Shown: in pieces, positions 45,671-57,100 of the stretch
How the letters are laid out: each line of letters starts with the position of its first letter
Position numbering within the stretch: the stretch's first letter is position 1
NCBI GenBank assembly: GCA_023512835.1
Contig: CM042090.1
Location: forward strand, 9,159,343 to 9,223,342
Direction of reading: 5' to 3'
Source: Taxillus chinensis
Lineage: Eukaryota; Streptophyta; Magnoliopsida; Santalales; Loranthaceae
Length of the DNA stretch: 64,000 nucleotides
Notes under the pieces: generated by a model
Database searches by the model: none
Seen by the model: the letters and a program-made list of their open reading frames with translations, nothing else
Told to the model about the DNA's origin: nothing
Position numbers and translations under genes: made by a program

Positions 45671-46720
45671 AACTTACGTAAAATAAGTCACATTAGCATC
45701 TTTTTGTCACAACATGCATCAGCACGTTCTCGGATCATCACTCAATGCTACAACTCAAATGGACTGCTCAAGTTTGAAATCGAGCTTGTATTATGGAGTC
45801 TCGAGCACATCTCAAGCTATAAGGTTCAAGCAAAAAAGTCAAGCAAAACCATGGTGTACATGAATAACACAGAAGTTGTATTCCTTTATCTTCTTTATTA
45901 ATTGAATGTAAACGTTAATAATTTACGATAAATATACAGCCTTGTATATTCTAATGGAACTTGTTTTTCATATATACATACTGCTTGAAACACACATACA
46001 CACGTTAATAACTTACAGTAAATGTACATTGGCTTTGTATATTCTAATGGAATCTATTTCCCGTATATACACACTGCTCAAGACACACACATATACACAC
46101 GTTAATAATTTGCAATAAATACACATTGGCCTTGTATATTCCAATGGAACATGTTTCACATATATACATACTCCTTGAGACACACATATACACACACTGT
46201 AAAAGTGTGGCTGATATGTTTTTTACAGTGTTTCGAGCAGTGCTCGTGCTCATAAAGAGAGCACTTTTAGGCTCTATTCATTGACTCAAGTAGTGTATTG
46301 GCTCTATTTATAAAGAGCACTTTTACGGCATTAAAAGCTAGCAAGTCCAAAAAAAACCTTAAAGTCTTCTCTGCAACCTCTGCTTATTCTACCACTATGG
46401 TGCCAAGGCCCGCCACATCGACTTTGTCGTCTTCATATGGTACGCTAACGCAAAAAATGGTGGCCGCGACGCCATCAATGTGAGGGCCGTGGGAAGGTGC
46501 TCAATGCATGCTCGAGGTTTTCTCGAGCCTGAGGCGCGAGCATCGTCTTCTTCTTTATGCCAAGGGTGGAGCTTGAGCCTTTTTGCTTGATGTTGTATGC
46601 TCGATATTAGCTTAAGTATGACATAAATGCTTGCTCGATGTTTCAAATCGAGCGGTAGTCTTAAACAATGTTGCGTTGATGCGCGACAGAATACACTAAT
46701 GTGACTTATTTCACATCAAC
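45671..46720. mobile_element. Non-autonomous element with CTCGAG-rich core, copy 2 (~1.05 kb)
   Basis: The left end AACTTACGTAAAATAAGTCA and reverse-complemented right end GTTGATGTGAAATAAGTCAC share AAATAAGTCACATTAG (16 bp identical). The left interior (45720-45845) and right interior (46495-46660) are rich in CTCGAG/GCTCGA/CTTGAG motifs; the middle holds three ~93-bp tandem repeats. It lacks coding capacity. The solo LTR at 46732 inserted only 12 bp beyond its right end. Confidence 0.65.
45913..46200. repeat. Three tandem copies of a 90-97 bp unit
   Basis: Units begin CGTTAATAA at 45913, 46003 and 46100. Each runs through CCTTGTATATTC, AATGGAA, TATATACA and ends in ACACACATA-type sequence. 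Confidence 0.88.
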
Positions 46721-46731
46721 CAGGGATGTGA

Positions 46732-48792
46732 TGTAAGGATTCGTATATATGTTAGCGTAACTTATAATCTATATTTGATATTAAGAATGTTATTTTGAGA
46801 ACGTGGCCATTAATACGATCATTTGACTATATTTGGGCCTAGTTAGTCCAGAAGCCTCCAGGGGTTATTTAGTAATTTTTAGGAGTTAAATTGAGGGTTA
46901 ATAAGTGAAAAATAGAATTTATGAGGGCTTTTTAAAAATTATTAAAAAGGATAATGAATTTTAATTAAAAATAGGGTTTTGGGGTTTTATTATTCATTAT
47001 AACTTTATTTTGAGAAACCCTAGCTGTCAGAGGAGAGTTCATAGTGTTCTTTGTGTTCTTCGTTATTCTTCGCCGATTCTAGACCGTTCTTGCGAGTTTA
47101 ATCCCTTCGGAAGGCAAGAGGTAGGTGGTTCTTGATCCTTCGTTATTTTATTGCATGAAACACATAGTTAACGAAAGTGTAAGTTCAACCCTAATGTTAT
47201 ATGTGTGTGCGCACATGTGTGTGTGTGTATATATATAACCGTTGATTTTCACATACATGGCGTTAAGACAACTAAGTGTCAATTGGGTCTTGGATAAGCG
47301 TATAGGCGGAGCAAACTTACGACAATCTAGATTCGTTGTTATGTGTAGTAGTAGCACTTTTTGTAGATCCCGATAGTAGTAATTCTGCTACTCACCCCTT
47401 TATGTTTTTATAAAACAATAGTGTTTATATGTATATATATAAACAAATGAAGCAACGAAGATATAAAATTTTGAATTTACACAAGTATAGTAAAGCAACA
47501 TTGATAGTGATAGCTTTTTACGAATTGTGGTGATTTAAAAATAATTAGAAATATGTAGGGGTGTCATATTAGAAGACATGCAGCAGAACTTGATGTGAGA
47601 ACAAGTCGACAATTGGTGACATTGGGATTAGAGCAACGAGAATGGTGGTGTTTCATTTTACCTTGAAAACATGAATCAAAGGTTATGATATTTCGTGAAA
47701 AGAATTTAACGATTTCTAAATAAGAAAAACAACAAAACAAATAAAATTATTAGCTTGATATTATTAAGTTTGAATTCAGAATATTAATTGTGGCTTAATA
47801 TTATTAGCTTGATATTGTTAGTTTAATAAAAATATTGTTTGGCTTGATATAATTTGTTTAATGAAATAAATATTATTTAAGCTTGCTGTTATTCATTATG
47901 TGATATAATTGTTATTCGTGGCATGTTATTATTGGTTTAGCAATTTGAATATTCTGTTGTGCTATAAGAATGAATTTTGATTATTGAATTTATTATTTGT
48001 TAATTATATGTGTGGATTTTGTGGTGGAGGTTGTTGGGTTAACCGTAGGTCCCACATAGGGCTGGCAAGAGGCCGTAGGTCCCCTATGTGGCTGGTTAAT
48101 CTAGGTTCCATATGTGGCAGGTTGTCATTATGGACACCACAGGTCCCATATATGGCTATCTAGTAGTGACTGGGATTCTTGGAGTTGGGAGCGGGGATCC
48201 TATGAATGGTTAGATTGCCGGTGTAAACCTTTGATGGATGAAATATAATGGGTGTGATGTTATATTTGTGATTGAATATGAGATTATTGTGATAAAATAG
48301 GACACTGCACTGGCACAAATATACACTGATCATGTAGATTTAGGATTTCATGTTATAGGATGGTGAGGAGATGAAGATCACCTACTGGGCACTTGTGCTC
48401 ACCCCTACTTTGTTGACATGTTTCAGGTATCGACCCATTCGCTAGAGGCTGGTCCGAAGTTGATTGATATTCATTTCATATTTTGTATGACTTGGTTTAT
48501 GGATTTTGTATAAAATGATTGGTTTTATTATTTGAATATCCGAACAAGGGTCCGTGAAAATTGTATTGGATTTATAGCATGATTTTATTATTAGTAAAAT
48601 ATTATCCTTAGCTTCATAGCATGTGGAAATGTACAGGAATACCCCTGATATATGATTATATAGGTATGTCTTGGATAGCACCCGTTGTGTAGTTCATACC
48701 GATACTAGACACCAACCCCTTTACCATTTTGGTGCGGGCATGGAGAAGTCACACTCTTAGTTCCGGTCCTCCCGGAATTTGGGGGCGTGACA
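46732..48792 (+). mobile_element. Gypsy-type solo LTR (2061 bp), copy B, with perfect target duplication
   Basis: It begins TGTAAGGATTCGTAT and ends TTTGGGGGCGTGACA, with TGTGA at 46727-46731 and again at 48793-48797, the 5-bp duplication expected for an LTR element. It shares ends and the subterminal CACCAACCCCTT, GTGCGGGCA and GAAGTCA blocks with the solo LTR at 31806-33810. A donor-like GCAAGAGGTAGGT lies near 47113. There is no internal retrotransposon sequence, so it arose by LTR-LTR recombination. Confidence 0.92.
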
Positions 48793-48797
48793 TGTGA

Positions 48798-50020
48798 CGA
48801 TGCTATAACGCCGATTGTCCGTAATACTACTTGTGATATGAATTCAAAAACATCACCAGCTTGGAACTCTTATCTAGTTTTTCAACTTTTCCTCCATAAT
48901 AGATCATCCAAATAGTTTCATTCCAATTGTAACATATATCTAACTCAAATACAAATAAGACACGAGTACTTTAAAGTTAATAGGGGCTCTATAACAAAAG
49001 TTATAGATTTTTTCAAGTTGCCTCTATAATTTTCCATAAATGTTAGAATTTGTAAAAAGATTATTTGGAATTTGTGCAACTTGATGCAAGTTACTTTATG
49101 ATTTGCACATTGATTTGGTCAACTTTTGTATTTACATATTGATCCATAATAACTTTTGGATCCATACCTTGGTTTAATCAACATCTAGATTTACAAATTG
49201 ATCTGAAAGAACTTTCAAATTTGTACCTCAATTAGATTTGGTAGTAATTTTCATTTGTTGACCCAACATTATTTTTTTAAGATATATACACACACGTGTG
49301 TGTAGATCCCAAACACTCAAAATTACGAACCTAGATAAAAACTAAATTTGGAGCACTAATATATCCAAGAAAATATTAAGCATTATTAATTATTGGTATT
49401 TTTTACTTTGACTTTTTATTAATTAAAATTATTTCTCTATAGCATTCTTAATTCTTCGCAATCAAACACAGTCAAGTAAAATGTTTAGATAATTTCATTC
49501 CTCATCTACAAGTACATTATATATTTTTATCTTAATTGAGAAAGTTGCTCAGGATTTTATTTATCGTTAATTGCTATTATTCATTAACTTATAAATTTAG
49601 TAAAAATAATAAGAAGTTGACTTCACAATAAAAAGTTGGCTTCACATCTTCCACGTTGCATGACTCTGAAGAAATAATTTTAATTATAGCTCAATTACAG
49701 TGATTGAGAAGTTATAACATGACTACGAAAAAAAAGCAAACAATAAATTTGTATATTCAAGTTAAACAAAAATGAACTTGACAAAACCCAGCCTTACTTT
49801 CTTTCTCCCTATCCGTAGTCATCACCAACGCCCTGCTGTCATTTCTTTCTCTCATATGGGCGCAGCCATCACTCCCGGGCCACACCACTCGATTGAGATT
49901 ACAAATTGCGATGTTAGGAAATCTATTAACCACATAAATATTGTTTAAAAACATTGAGATTATTGCATATTTTATTCATATGTACCAAACAGTTATAAGG
50001 AGATTAAGAAGGGAAATGAG
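48798..50020. other. Spacer, no gene seen
   Basis: Pairs of CAACTTTTG/TTTGGATC-like phrases recur around 49100-49260 (for example ATTTACAAATTGATCTG and TTTACATATTGATCCA), suggesting a decayed short tandem repeat. No coding region recognised. Confidence 0.4.
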
Positions 50021-50035
50021 AGGAACGTCTCCAGC

Positions 50036-50400
50036 ACTTATTTCCCGCCCAAAAAGCTATCATTATGGTTTCCCGCCCAAACACGGGGAGGGGAGGGCAG
50101 GGGAGGGGCTTGAAAATGTTGGGAAAAAGCAAAGCAACCTATTTCCCAATATTAGAGCGTTTGCCGTCTGGGATTCTGGGCAGAGAGGTAGAAGAAGCCT
50201 GAAAGGCCTCGTTTTGCGTGTGAGGAGAATGAATGGCCTGTGGAAATTGGCTGCCCAATATTAAAGCGATGTCTCGTTGGTCCTATCATCCGTAGTACGC
50301 CACGGCACACTTCATGTCAGGTGATCAACGCAGCTGTGACGCTCTCTGCACTGGTTTGGCAGGTTTTCTCTGCTCGCTGTATTGCTTTTGATTTGATTAC
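50036..50400. promoter_or_regulatory. GC-rich block with two E2F-type sites, no attached gene
   Basis: TTTCCCGCCC occurs at 50041-50050 and again at 50069-50078, each in TTTCCCGCCCAAA context, which fits the E2F consensus TTTSSCGS. Downstream is a GC-rich, purine-rich ~250-bp stretch like a plant 5' leader, but its only ATG frames end quickly (ATGAATGGCCTG stops after about 11 codons at 50264). Looks like the promoter and first exon of a cell-cycle or replication gene whose remainder is not recognised. Confidence 0.45.
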
Positions 50401-50459
50401 TGGAAATGCAGTACGATTTTTGATTATTACAGAATATATAATATATATATACATATAAA

Positions 50460-50840
50460 ATTCACTTTCTGCACTGTAAGTCTTAAAAATTATTATTAAT
50501 AAATTAGTAACTGAAAATTTAAAGGTGGATATTAAAAATTGCTAGAACCCTCCTGCATTAATAATCGTACATAATAATAAATGAAGTGTTGTACTTGTTT
50601 TATATCGATTTTATTAGTTTATGACATAAAATAAAATTTAATTGTCTTAATAATATTATCTGAAATTGATAAATTAAATATATCAGTATATTAAATAATA
50701 ATAATAATAATACTATTAATTTATTTTATATCTTATTTAAATGTAAATTAAATATATTATTAACTTTAAATCATAAAACTATTTATATTTCAAATTATTA
50801 GTACTTAGTAGTAATATACTCACACAAACAATACAAACAG
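50460..50840. other. AT-rich spacer
   Basis: AAT/ATA runs at 50698-50716; nothing coding seen. Confidence 0.45.
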
Positions 50841-50843
50841 ATT

Positions 50844-51161
50844 TCATTTTATATCTGATTTCCTCTGCGTCTCCGCCCATGACCACACACAATGACGAGA
50901 ATCTCTGCGGCTTGTTCTGCCCCAATCACCGCCAATGAGCCCATCCTCGACTCGCGACCACAATGATGAGCTTGCATCTATGCGAGGAGGACAGGTAAGG
51001 TGACACTGGGCTGCTCTTAAAATTGGTTTAAGATGCTCGACTTGGGCAATCAACTTTCTGGCTAAGGCCCATAGAACGTCCAATGCCATAATGCAAGGTA
51101 CAACTGCAACATGGGCTCCATCGTGTTTGCAAAACCCTGGGAGAAGCTCACCCAATCCCAT
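50844..51161 (-). other. Unassigned 105-codon open frame in a GC-richer block
   Basis: A minus-strand ATG frame (MGLGELLPGFCKHDGAH...) spans a stretch more GC-rich than its neighbours. I recognise no domain. The composition (Trp, Arg, His, Ser rich) fits a transposon-derived or gene-fragment sequence as well as a gene. There is no supporting splice or promoter context. Confidence 0.25.
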
Positions 51162-51221
51162 CCAAAAATAAATAAATAAAAATAAAAATAAAATCTTGAC
51201 TATTCAGTGGCTTAGAATACT

Positions 51222-51446
51222 CACATTGAAATAATCAACTATTTTAATAAGTTTGTTTATATAAAATTATATTAGTCATAAATTTAATTTGAGATCTGTA
51301 TTTTAATTAAAAAAATTATTAAATATCAAACTTTTAGATACTACTTAGCCAAAGACACAGTCTTGAATCGAATTTATGGCTAATATTATTCCATATACAC
51401 AAATTTATTGAAACATTTAATTATTTCACAATACTGACATTTTTCT
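51222..51446. mobile_element. Foldback MITE, copy 4 (centre deleted)
   Basis: Left TTGAAATAATCAACTATTTTAAT and reverse-complemented right TTGTGAAATAATTAAATGTTTC pair, then AA-TTTG-TATAT, AATATTAG, CATAAAT. The centre (AGCCAAAGACACAGTCTTG) replaces the AGTCAAATTTGGCTAG core of copy 2. Confidence 0.75.
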
Positions 51447-51449
51447 CTA

Positions 51450-52530
51450 AGTTGCAATAACAAGATGTCATTTTGCAGAAGTTATAAGTTAACACCAACA
51501 ATTAAATCAAATCAAAAGGGATATGATGAGGCTGCTTTGTTTAAAAGTGCCTTATTTTGTTTTTATCAGCACCCCGCTGCTAAGAGCATTCCATTTCATA
51601 AACTTTTATTTTTAAAAAGTAAAGGAAAAAATTTAGGAAAATTTGTAAAACATGGAGTTTGGAGATAGGATTAAAATAAAGTTTGTATATAGGAAATGAA
51701 AGTATTTTATAATATTTAGAGATTTACTTTTTATTTCTTACAATTTTTCTTAAAGTTTTTATATTTTATTTAAAATATGTGTATGTTTGAATAATTATAA
51801 TAAGTAAAAGAGATTAAAAAAGTAATAAAGAAAGTATATAAATATATAAGAAAGTATAATAAGTCTATTTCTAATATAAGAATATAGAAATTATTTTGAA
51901 GATTTTTTTGAAAATAAATAAAATTTTAGAGAGTAGTATTTTTATTTTTAGTTAATATTTAAAAAAAATAAAGAACCCAACTGCAATTATATATTTCTAT
52001 TTTATAATATACAATATATTTTTATCACCCACGAAACCAATGCCCAATTTTCCTTCAAATAAATCTAAATAAAAACCATGCACAAGATGGAACTTATTTT
52101 TTTAAAAAAAGTCACTAAGAACGTGTTTGGTACCTGTTTCTTTCTGTATTTAAATACAGAAAATACCTCTCATTTCTTGTTTGGTTGGTATTTTATTTTT
52201 GATTTTCAAAAATTTAGTGTTTTCAAATAGAGGAAAATGAAAACATCTTTTTGATGTTTTTAATTTGTGTTTTTTTGACCAACTCATCTCAATTCGGCGA
52301 CCATCCCTCCTACTAGTCCAATGACCCCTCTCTTACTAGTTCGGCGACCTCCCTTCTAACGGCCTGGTGACGATGCGGCCGTCCCCCCTGCATAGTCTGG
52401 CGATGGTGCAACCCTCCCTAGGTGACCCCAGATATGCATTGTGATAACCTCTTGCCAGTCCAGTGATGGTGCGACCCTCCCCTGACAACCCTAGATTTGG
52501 GTTACGATGGCCTCCCCTATGAATACGGCG
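51450..52530. other. Spacer, no gene seen
   Basis: An AT-rich part to 52260, then a GC-richer segment (52270-52530) in which GGCGAC/GATGGTGCGACC and CAGTCCGG/CAGTCTGG phrases repeat loosely. 52131-52260 has GTGTTTGGTACCTGTTT and CTTGTTTGGTTGG phrases like PIF or hAT MITE ends, but the partner end was not found. Confidence 0.4.
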
Positions 52531-53030
52531 ACGGCATAAGGATGTTAAACAAGCGGACCAAGCCCAAACTGTTTAACCCCGCTTTTAAATAGGCCAAAAA
52601 TCTTTGGCCCGGCCTAGCCCGCGTGCAAGCCAAGTTGGCCCACAAGTTGGATCCTTATTATTATTATTATTATTACATATATTAATTATACATATATATT
52701 TATTAAGTATAGTTAGATGATATTTATATTTTACATGAGGTTCTGAGCTTCTAGTTACGTTGATTTTATATGGCTAGATTGGGGGGCTTGGCTGGGTGAC
52801 AAGGAGGCCCGATGGGCTTGTTGGGGCGGGAGCCAGTGGGCTGGCTTGGGGGATGAGCTATGTGGGCTATGTTGAGTTTGAATTCTGAGCCGAACTTGTA
52901 TGAAGTTATAGCATGTGGGTTGACATGCCAAAGTTCATTTAAACCGTAGCCCACGAATTCGAAAACATATAGACCCATTCTGGCCCATATTGCAGGCCAG
53001 CCCACGGGTAAGCGGGCGTTTAACACCCCT
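52531..53030. mobile_element. hAT-like non-autonomous element (~500 bp)
   Basis: The left end TAAGGATGTTAAACAAGCGG and reverse-complemented right end TTAGGGGTGTTAAACGCCCG share GGNTGTTAAAC, followed on both sides by GGCCCA/GGCCAG-rich sequence. The interior has (ATT)n at 52655-52673. The 8-bp target duplication was not resolved. Confidence 0.55.
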
Positions 53031-53395
53031 AACGGGGTGACGCCCTCTGCACAGTCCCTCTCCGACGAGCAGAATCGAATTTGCTAGAAAACAAATTTTA
53101 AATACAATTTTAAAAACACCTTCTGAAAAGAGAAAACCAAAAACACTACCAAAATTTCCAAGCATGCTAAGAAAACATGTACAAACCAGCCACAACCCGA
53201 AAGCAATTAAAAAAATCCCAAAATTCGTCAAACATCTACATAACCCAAAGACCGTCTCATTCTCGTGGTCGTTGGCATTTGCTGCAAAACACCAGTCCTT
53301 GGTCCTAATCCTAAACTAAACCTCTTCGGTTCTCAGACTGTCCTCATCACAATGTTTGAATTTTGTGAATGCAATGGAACTCTGTCTCTCTCTCT

Positions 53396-55219
53396 TCAGT
53401 GCAAAGATGGTTGACGGGACCATCCCTGCAACAACAACACGAGAAAGGTTGACTGGAACAAACACTGAAGGCGGCTGCCGGGGACAGCAGCCCATGAACT
53501 GGAGGAACCCATTGGGCGCTCGGCACCGAAAACAGTTGCACCGCTCTCATTTGTGGTGTTTAGAATAGATGTGGTTATGCTGTAAATAAATATATAAATA
53601 AATAAAACACTTGAAATAACCCATACAACGTTGTCCAATGAGGCAATGTAGAATGTGGGAGAAAAGTTCACCTTGTTGATGGGTAGATGCACGACCCAGA
53701 ACCTGAAACATAAAATTGGAAAAGAAAAAAATTATTATTATTGTTTTGGCATTTTAGCAAGGACTGGAGGCAACACGTACAGATAATGGGAAAGGTAATG
53801 TATAGTACTTGGGTTAGTGCTGGTGATGACAGCCGTTGCTGCGAAATAGCAGGTGGATGGAGCTGGGTTCTTGCGGTAGAAGTTGTTGAAAGCATAAGAG
53901 GCGTGGTCCCTGACGGTGTTGGGGATGTAGCAGCCGCCGTTGGGCTGGATTGCCGAGCAGTCGGCCCCATGGCCGCACGCATAGTCCAAGGCTACCTGCA
54001 ATTTGGCGTCGGACGTGGACTGACTGGCCACGCACCAATTCTCGGCGGGTGAAGTCGTGGCCGTCGGTGTCACGGTGACCGAAGGCGGTGGCGGGGTGGC
54101 CAGGGGAGTTTCTGATGAAATGGGTACGGTTATAGGTACTGTGAGGTTGGTGAGCGGGACTGTGATTATTGGATTGTTCACTTCTTTGTTCTGTGCAGGC
54201 CCTCCTCTTGACCCCTCCATTTCTTCTTCCCTAAGTGCTGAGCCTGAAATTGGATTTCCCATGTAATTAGAAATTTTGTCTACCAATAAGAAATAATGCC
54301 CTGACCCTGACCCTGACCCTGAAATTCAATTCCATGAGGCTCCATAATATGATTCCAGACAAGAAATAAGACCATAGGTGCCTAAAAGAAACTGGAAATG
54401 TGATTCCAAATAACAAAACAGGCCACTTACAGCACAACACAACACACACAGAAGAAACCGGACAGTAAGCTGGAATCCTTGATTTCCTTTACATAAAATT
54501 AGAATTAAGACCCGTAAGAATTTCCTCGGGCAAAAACAAAAAAAAAAAAAAAAATCACGTTTGTGTTGCAGTAGAAAGGAAACAAGAAAGTTTGCAATTT
54601 TTATATGCAGAAACAGATCGAACTTTTCAAATCCAATGGGCGGGAACTTCAATTTAAAAGATGAAAGCTCCTGATTTGTAATTAAGAAGGTTTTGAAGAA
54701 GTAAATTATTGGAGGGAAAGAAGAATAAATCATAGGATCGATGATTGAGGTGGCGTTAGTGGAGAGGCATCAAAAAATGCACGAAGCAGGTACTAGAAAA
54801 AAGAAGAAAAAAGAAAAAGAAAGGAAAGACCAATGATTAGAAAGGCCAATCATTCATCCCCAGTTGCCACCACACCACATGGAGCAGAGCATCAATCAAA
54901 TTCAAGGCCAAAAGCCAAAGGCAAAAAAAGGGAGTAGCCCCACTAAAATTACGCTACAACACACACTAGCATATCCAATCACAAGATTTCCTTTATAAAT
55001 AACGAAGAAGAAGAAGAAGAGATGGAAAATCAAATAGAGTTGGCGTATAATATAAAATTGCAGAAGAACTGGGATCAGAAATTCGATTGGACATGGAGCA
55101 GAGCAGGTTCACACCATACCAAGAGGGCTAGGAAGAAATGGGATTTGAGTACCTGAACGAAGGAGAAGCATAAACTGCGCAAGGCATAGGATGAGAGAAA
55201 GCGCATCTGTTCTCCCCAT
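53396..55219 (-). CDS. X8-domain (CBM43) secreted protein, plasmodesmata callose-binding type, 238 aa
   Basis: X8 (CBM43) modules bind beta-1,3-glucan (callose), and single-module secreted forms act at plasmodesmata or the cell wall. Four exons: 55219-55153, 54243-53809, 53702-53672, 53579-53396 (67+435+31+184 = 717 nt, in frame, GT-AG junctions). Residues 1-22 (MGRTDALSLILCLAQFMLLL) form a signal peptide encoded alone in exon 1. A Pro/Thr/Val-rich linker follows, then X8 from WCVASQ through LQVALDYACGHGADC, GGCYIPNTVRDHASYAFN and STCYF to GSCIYPST, with all six cysteines present. The tail is Ser/Thr-rich (NTTNESGATVFG), then hydrophobic LFQSTFLVLLLQ, but ends GWSRQPSLH. A GPI signal would normally end hydrophobic, so anchoring is uncertain. 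The tiny 31-nt exon 3 carries the last X8 cysteine. Confidence 0.92.
54299..54322. repeat. (CCCTGA)n short tandem repeat in intron 1 of the X8 gene
   Basis: CCTGACCCTGACCCTGACCC: four 6-bp units. Confidence 0.8.
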
Positions 55220-55400
55220 TCCACAAATCTCACAACTTCTTCTTCTTCTTCTTCTTTCTTGGCTGCTGCTTCTTCAATAATATCAACAAGGGCAAAAAAA
55301 CAAAAAAACAAAAAAAGCTATTACATATGATTCACCTGAAGTCGAGATATAGGAATATTTGTTATAAAAGTAAAGGAGTTTTTGTTTTGTTTTTTTTTCC
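55220..55400 (-). promoter_or_regulatory. 5' UTR and proximal promoter of the X8 gene
   Basis: Minus-strand leader with GAAGAAG repeats (55231-55253 as CTT on the + strand) and GCAGCAGCC, preceded by A/T-rich sequence with a weak TATA-like CTTTTATAAC at about 55361-55370. The transcription start cannot be fixed. Confidence 0.4.
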
Positions 55401-55629
55401 TTTCGAATGAAAGAAAATATACGTGGCAATCAAAAATTGGGCCAACATTGAAAAAGGGAGTTGTTGAAAGTGAGGGAAGAAAACCAAAAAACTGTCCGGC
55501 GTAATATATTACTAATAAAAAAAATAACGGGTGGGCGTATAGGGAAAATTAGAAAATAATGACTGTGGTTTTAAAATTTTTAAAATAATAACATTAAAAT
55601 TTTTAAAATTCTTATTTTATTTTACAATG

Positions 55630-55793
55630 ATAATGATCTGTGTTTTGTGATTCTATAATTTTTTAAATATAATTATTTTTAAAAATGATGGGATCAAAAA
55701 TTTTTTATCAATCATAAATAATTTTAAATTCATCAAATTCATTATTTTAAAAAATAATTATATTTTTTAAAATAATATCATTGCCAAACGAAT
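55630..55793. mobile_element. Palindromic MITE related to 33884-34041
   Basis: The right end reverse-complements to GGATTCGTTTGGCAATGATA; arms share ATAATT-TTTTTAAA and GATCAAAAATTT/TTGATCCC, with a core ATAATTTTAAATTCATC like the copy at 33884-34041. Confidence 0.5.
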
Positions 55794-55799
55794 CCATTA

Positions 55800-57064
55800 A
55801 CTCTCATATCATTCCTATCTTTATTATCCTGTTCACCCCTTTAGCCCTCTATGCCAATGGTGCAAGTATCTACAATCTCATCACATGTATCATAACATCA
55901 TGATCTAGGTTAACTATCCAAATACCATAACATAACATATTATCAGTTGTATTAACACTCCCTAGTGATATTCTTTACCAAATGCATTGAAAGTCTTTCT
56001 GAAACTATCCATCATAAACTTACTTTGTCTAAGCATAAGAGAAATCATAAAAAAGATTAATTTCATTGCATAAAACAAATCATAGAATTTCATGAAGTAT
56101 AATTAAGTAAAGAACATAAGGTTACCAATGATAATCCCGATTAATAAAAGGTCATCTACCCTAATTAATAAAATGAATGAGTAAAAGAGAAATCAAAAGA
56201 TACTAATGTCTCTTACAAAAAAAAATAAATAATAAAGGGGAGGTCAATTGAAATAGAAAGGTGAATAATAGAAAGAAACAAAGACATAAAAAGAGAAAAA
56301 GAAAGGAGAACCCCTACACTCCTTTTTGCATTCTACGCGTCTTAACATCTTAAAAAAAATATCAAAACATTAAATTATCGTTAATACTTGAAAAGATTAT
56401 TTTAATTTATTCCTTTTATTAACCTTACTCATAAATAAATATTACTCGTATCAATATAGATATATATATATATATATTTAAATATCATACTTTAACTTAT
56501 ATCTTTCAATAGGCGATTGGAAATACCGTGCTTGTAGGGCGGGATATTTAATTTGAGCTTAATCTTCTATTTTGGTTCCATTTCCATCTCATATTTTGAT
56601 CTCATGCATCTTAAGCCTATGCAATAATTAGGTTATATTCCTTGAGAGTTTCTAAATAAGATTTACTTTCTGTATCGAATGAACGGAAAAGACGTCCGAT
56701 AAGCCTATTTTTCATATTTATCTTTCACTTTAGCCATGATGTGTTATGAAATTTAGACATAGGCAGAAAGGGGAGATCTAGATGGGATGATGATGAGAGT
56801 AAATGTGAGGTTAAAACATTAGAATTTGGGATTGTGAAAGAAGAAGGGCGATTGTCGAAGGAATTCATTATGGAAGTTGTTCATTACAATCCTTTATTAT
56901 CTAAAATCTTAAAAATTAATGAAAAAAAACATTAAGATAATATTATCATATTTTCACTTTAATTATATAATAAAAATAATATGATAAAATAACATAATTT
57001 AACATAATTACATATGTATATATAATTATATATATATAAGATGGCAAGGTCAACCATGTAAATA

Positions 57065-57100
<36 letters not shown>

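Noticed and set aside
49941..50264. 107-codon + strand open frame
   Set aside because: Starts in AT-rich spacer, crosses the two E2F-type sites and a G-rich leader; content looks like translated promoter sequence.
54326..54733. 135-codon minus-strand frame
   Set aside because: Lies inside intron 1 of the X8 gene, contains translated poly-A/T; the real first exon (signal peptide) is at 55153-55219.
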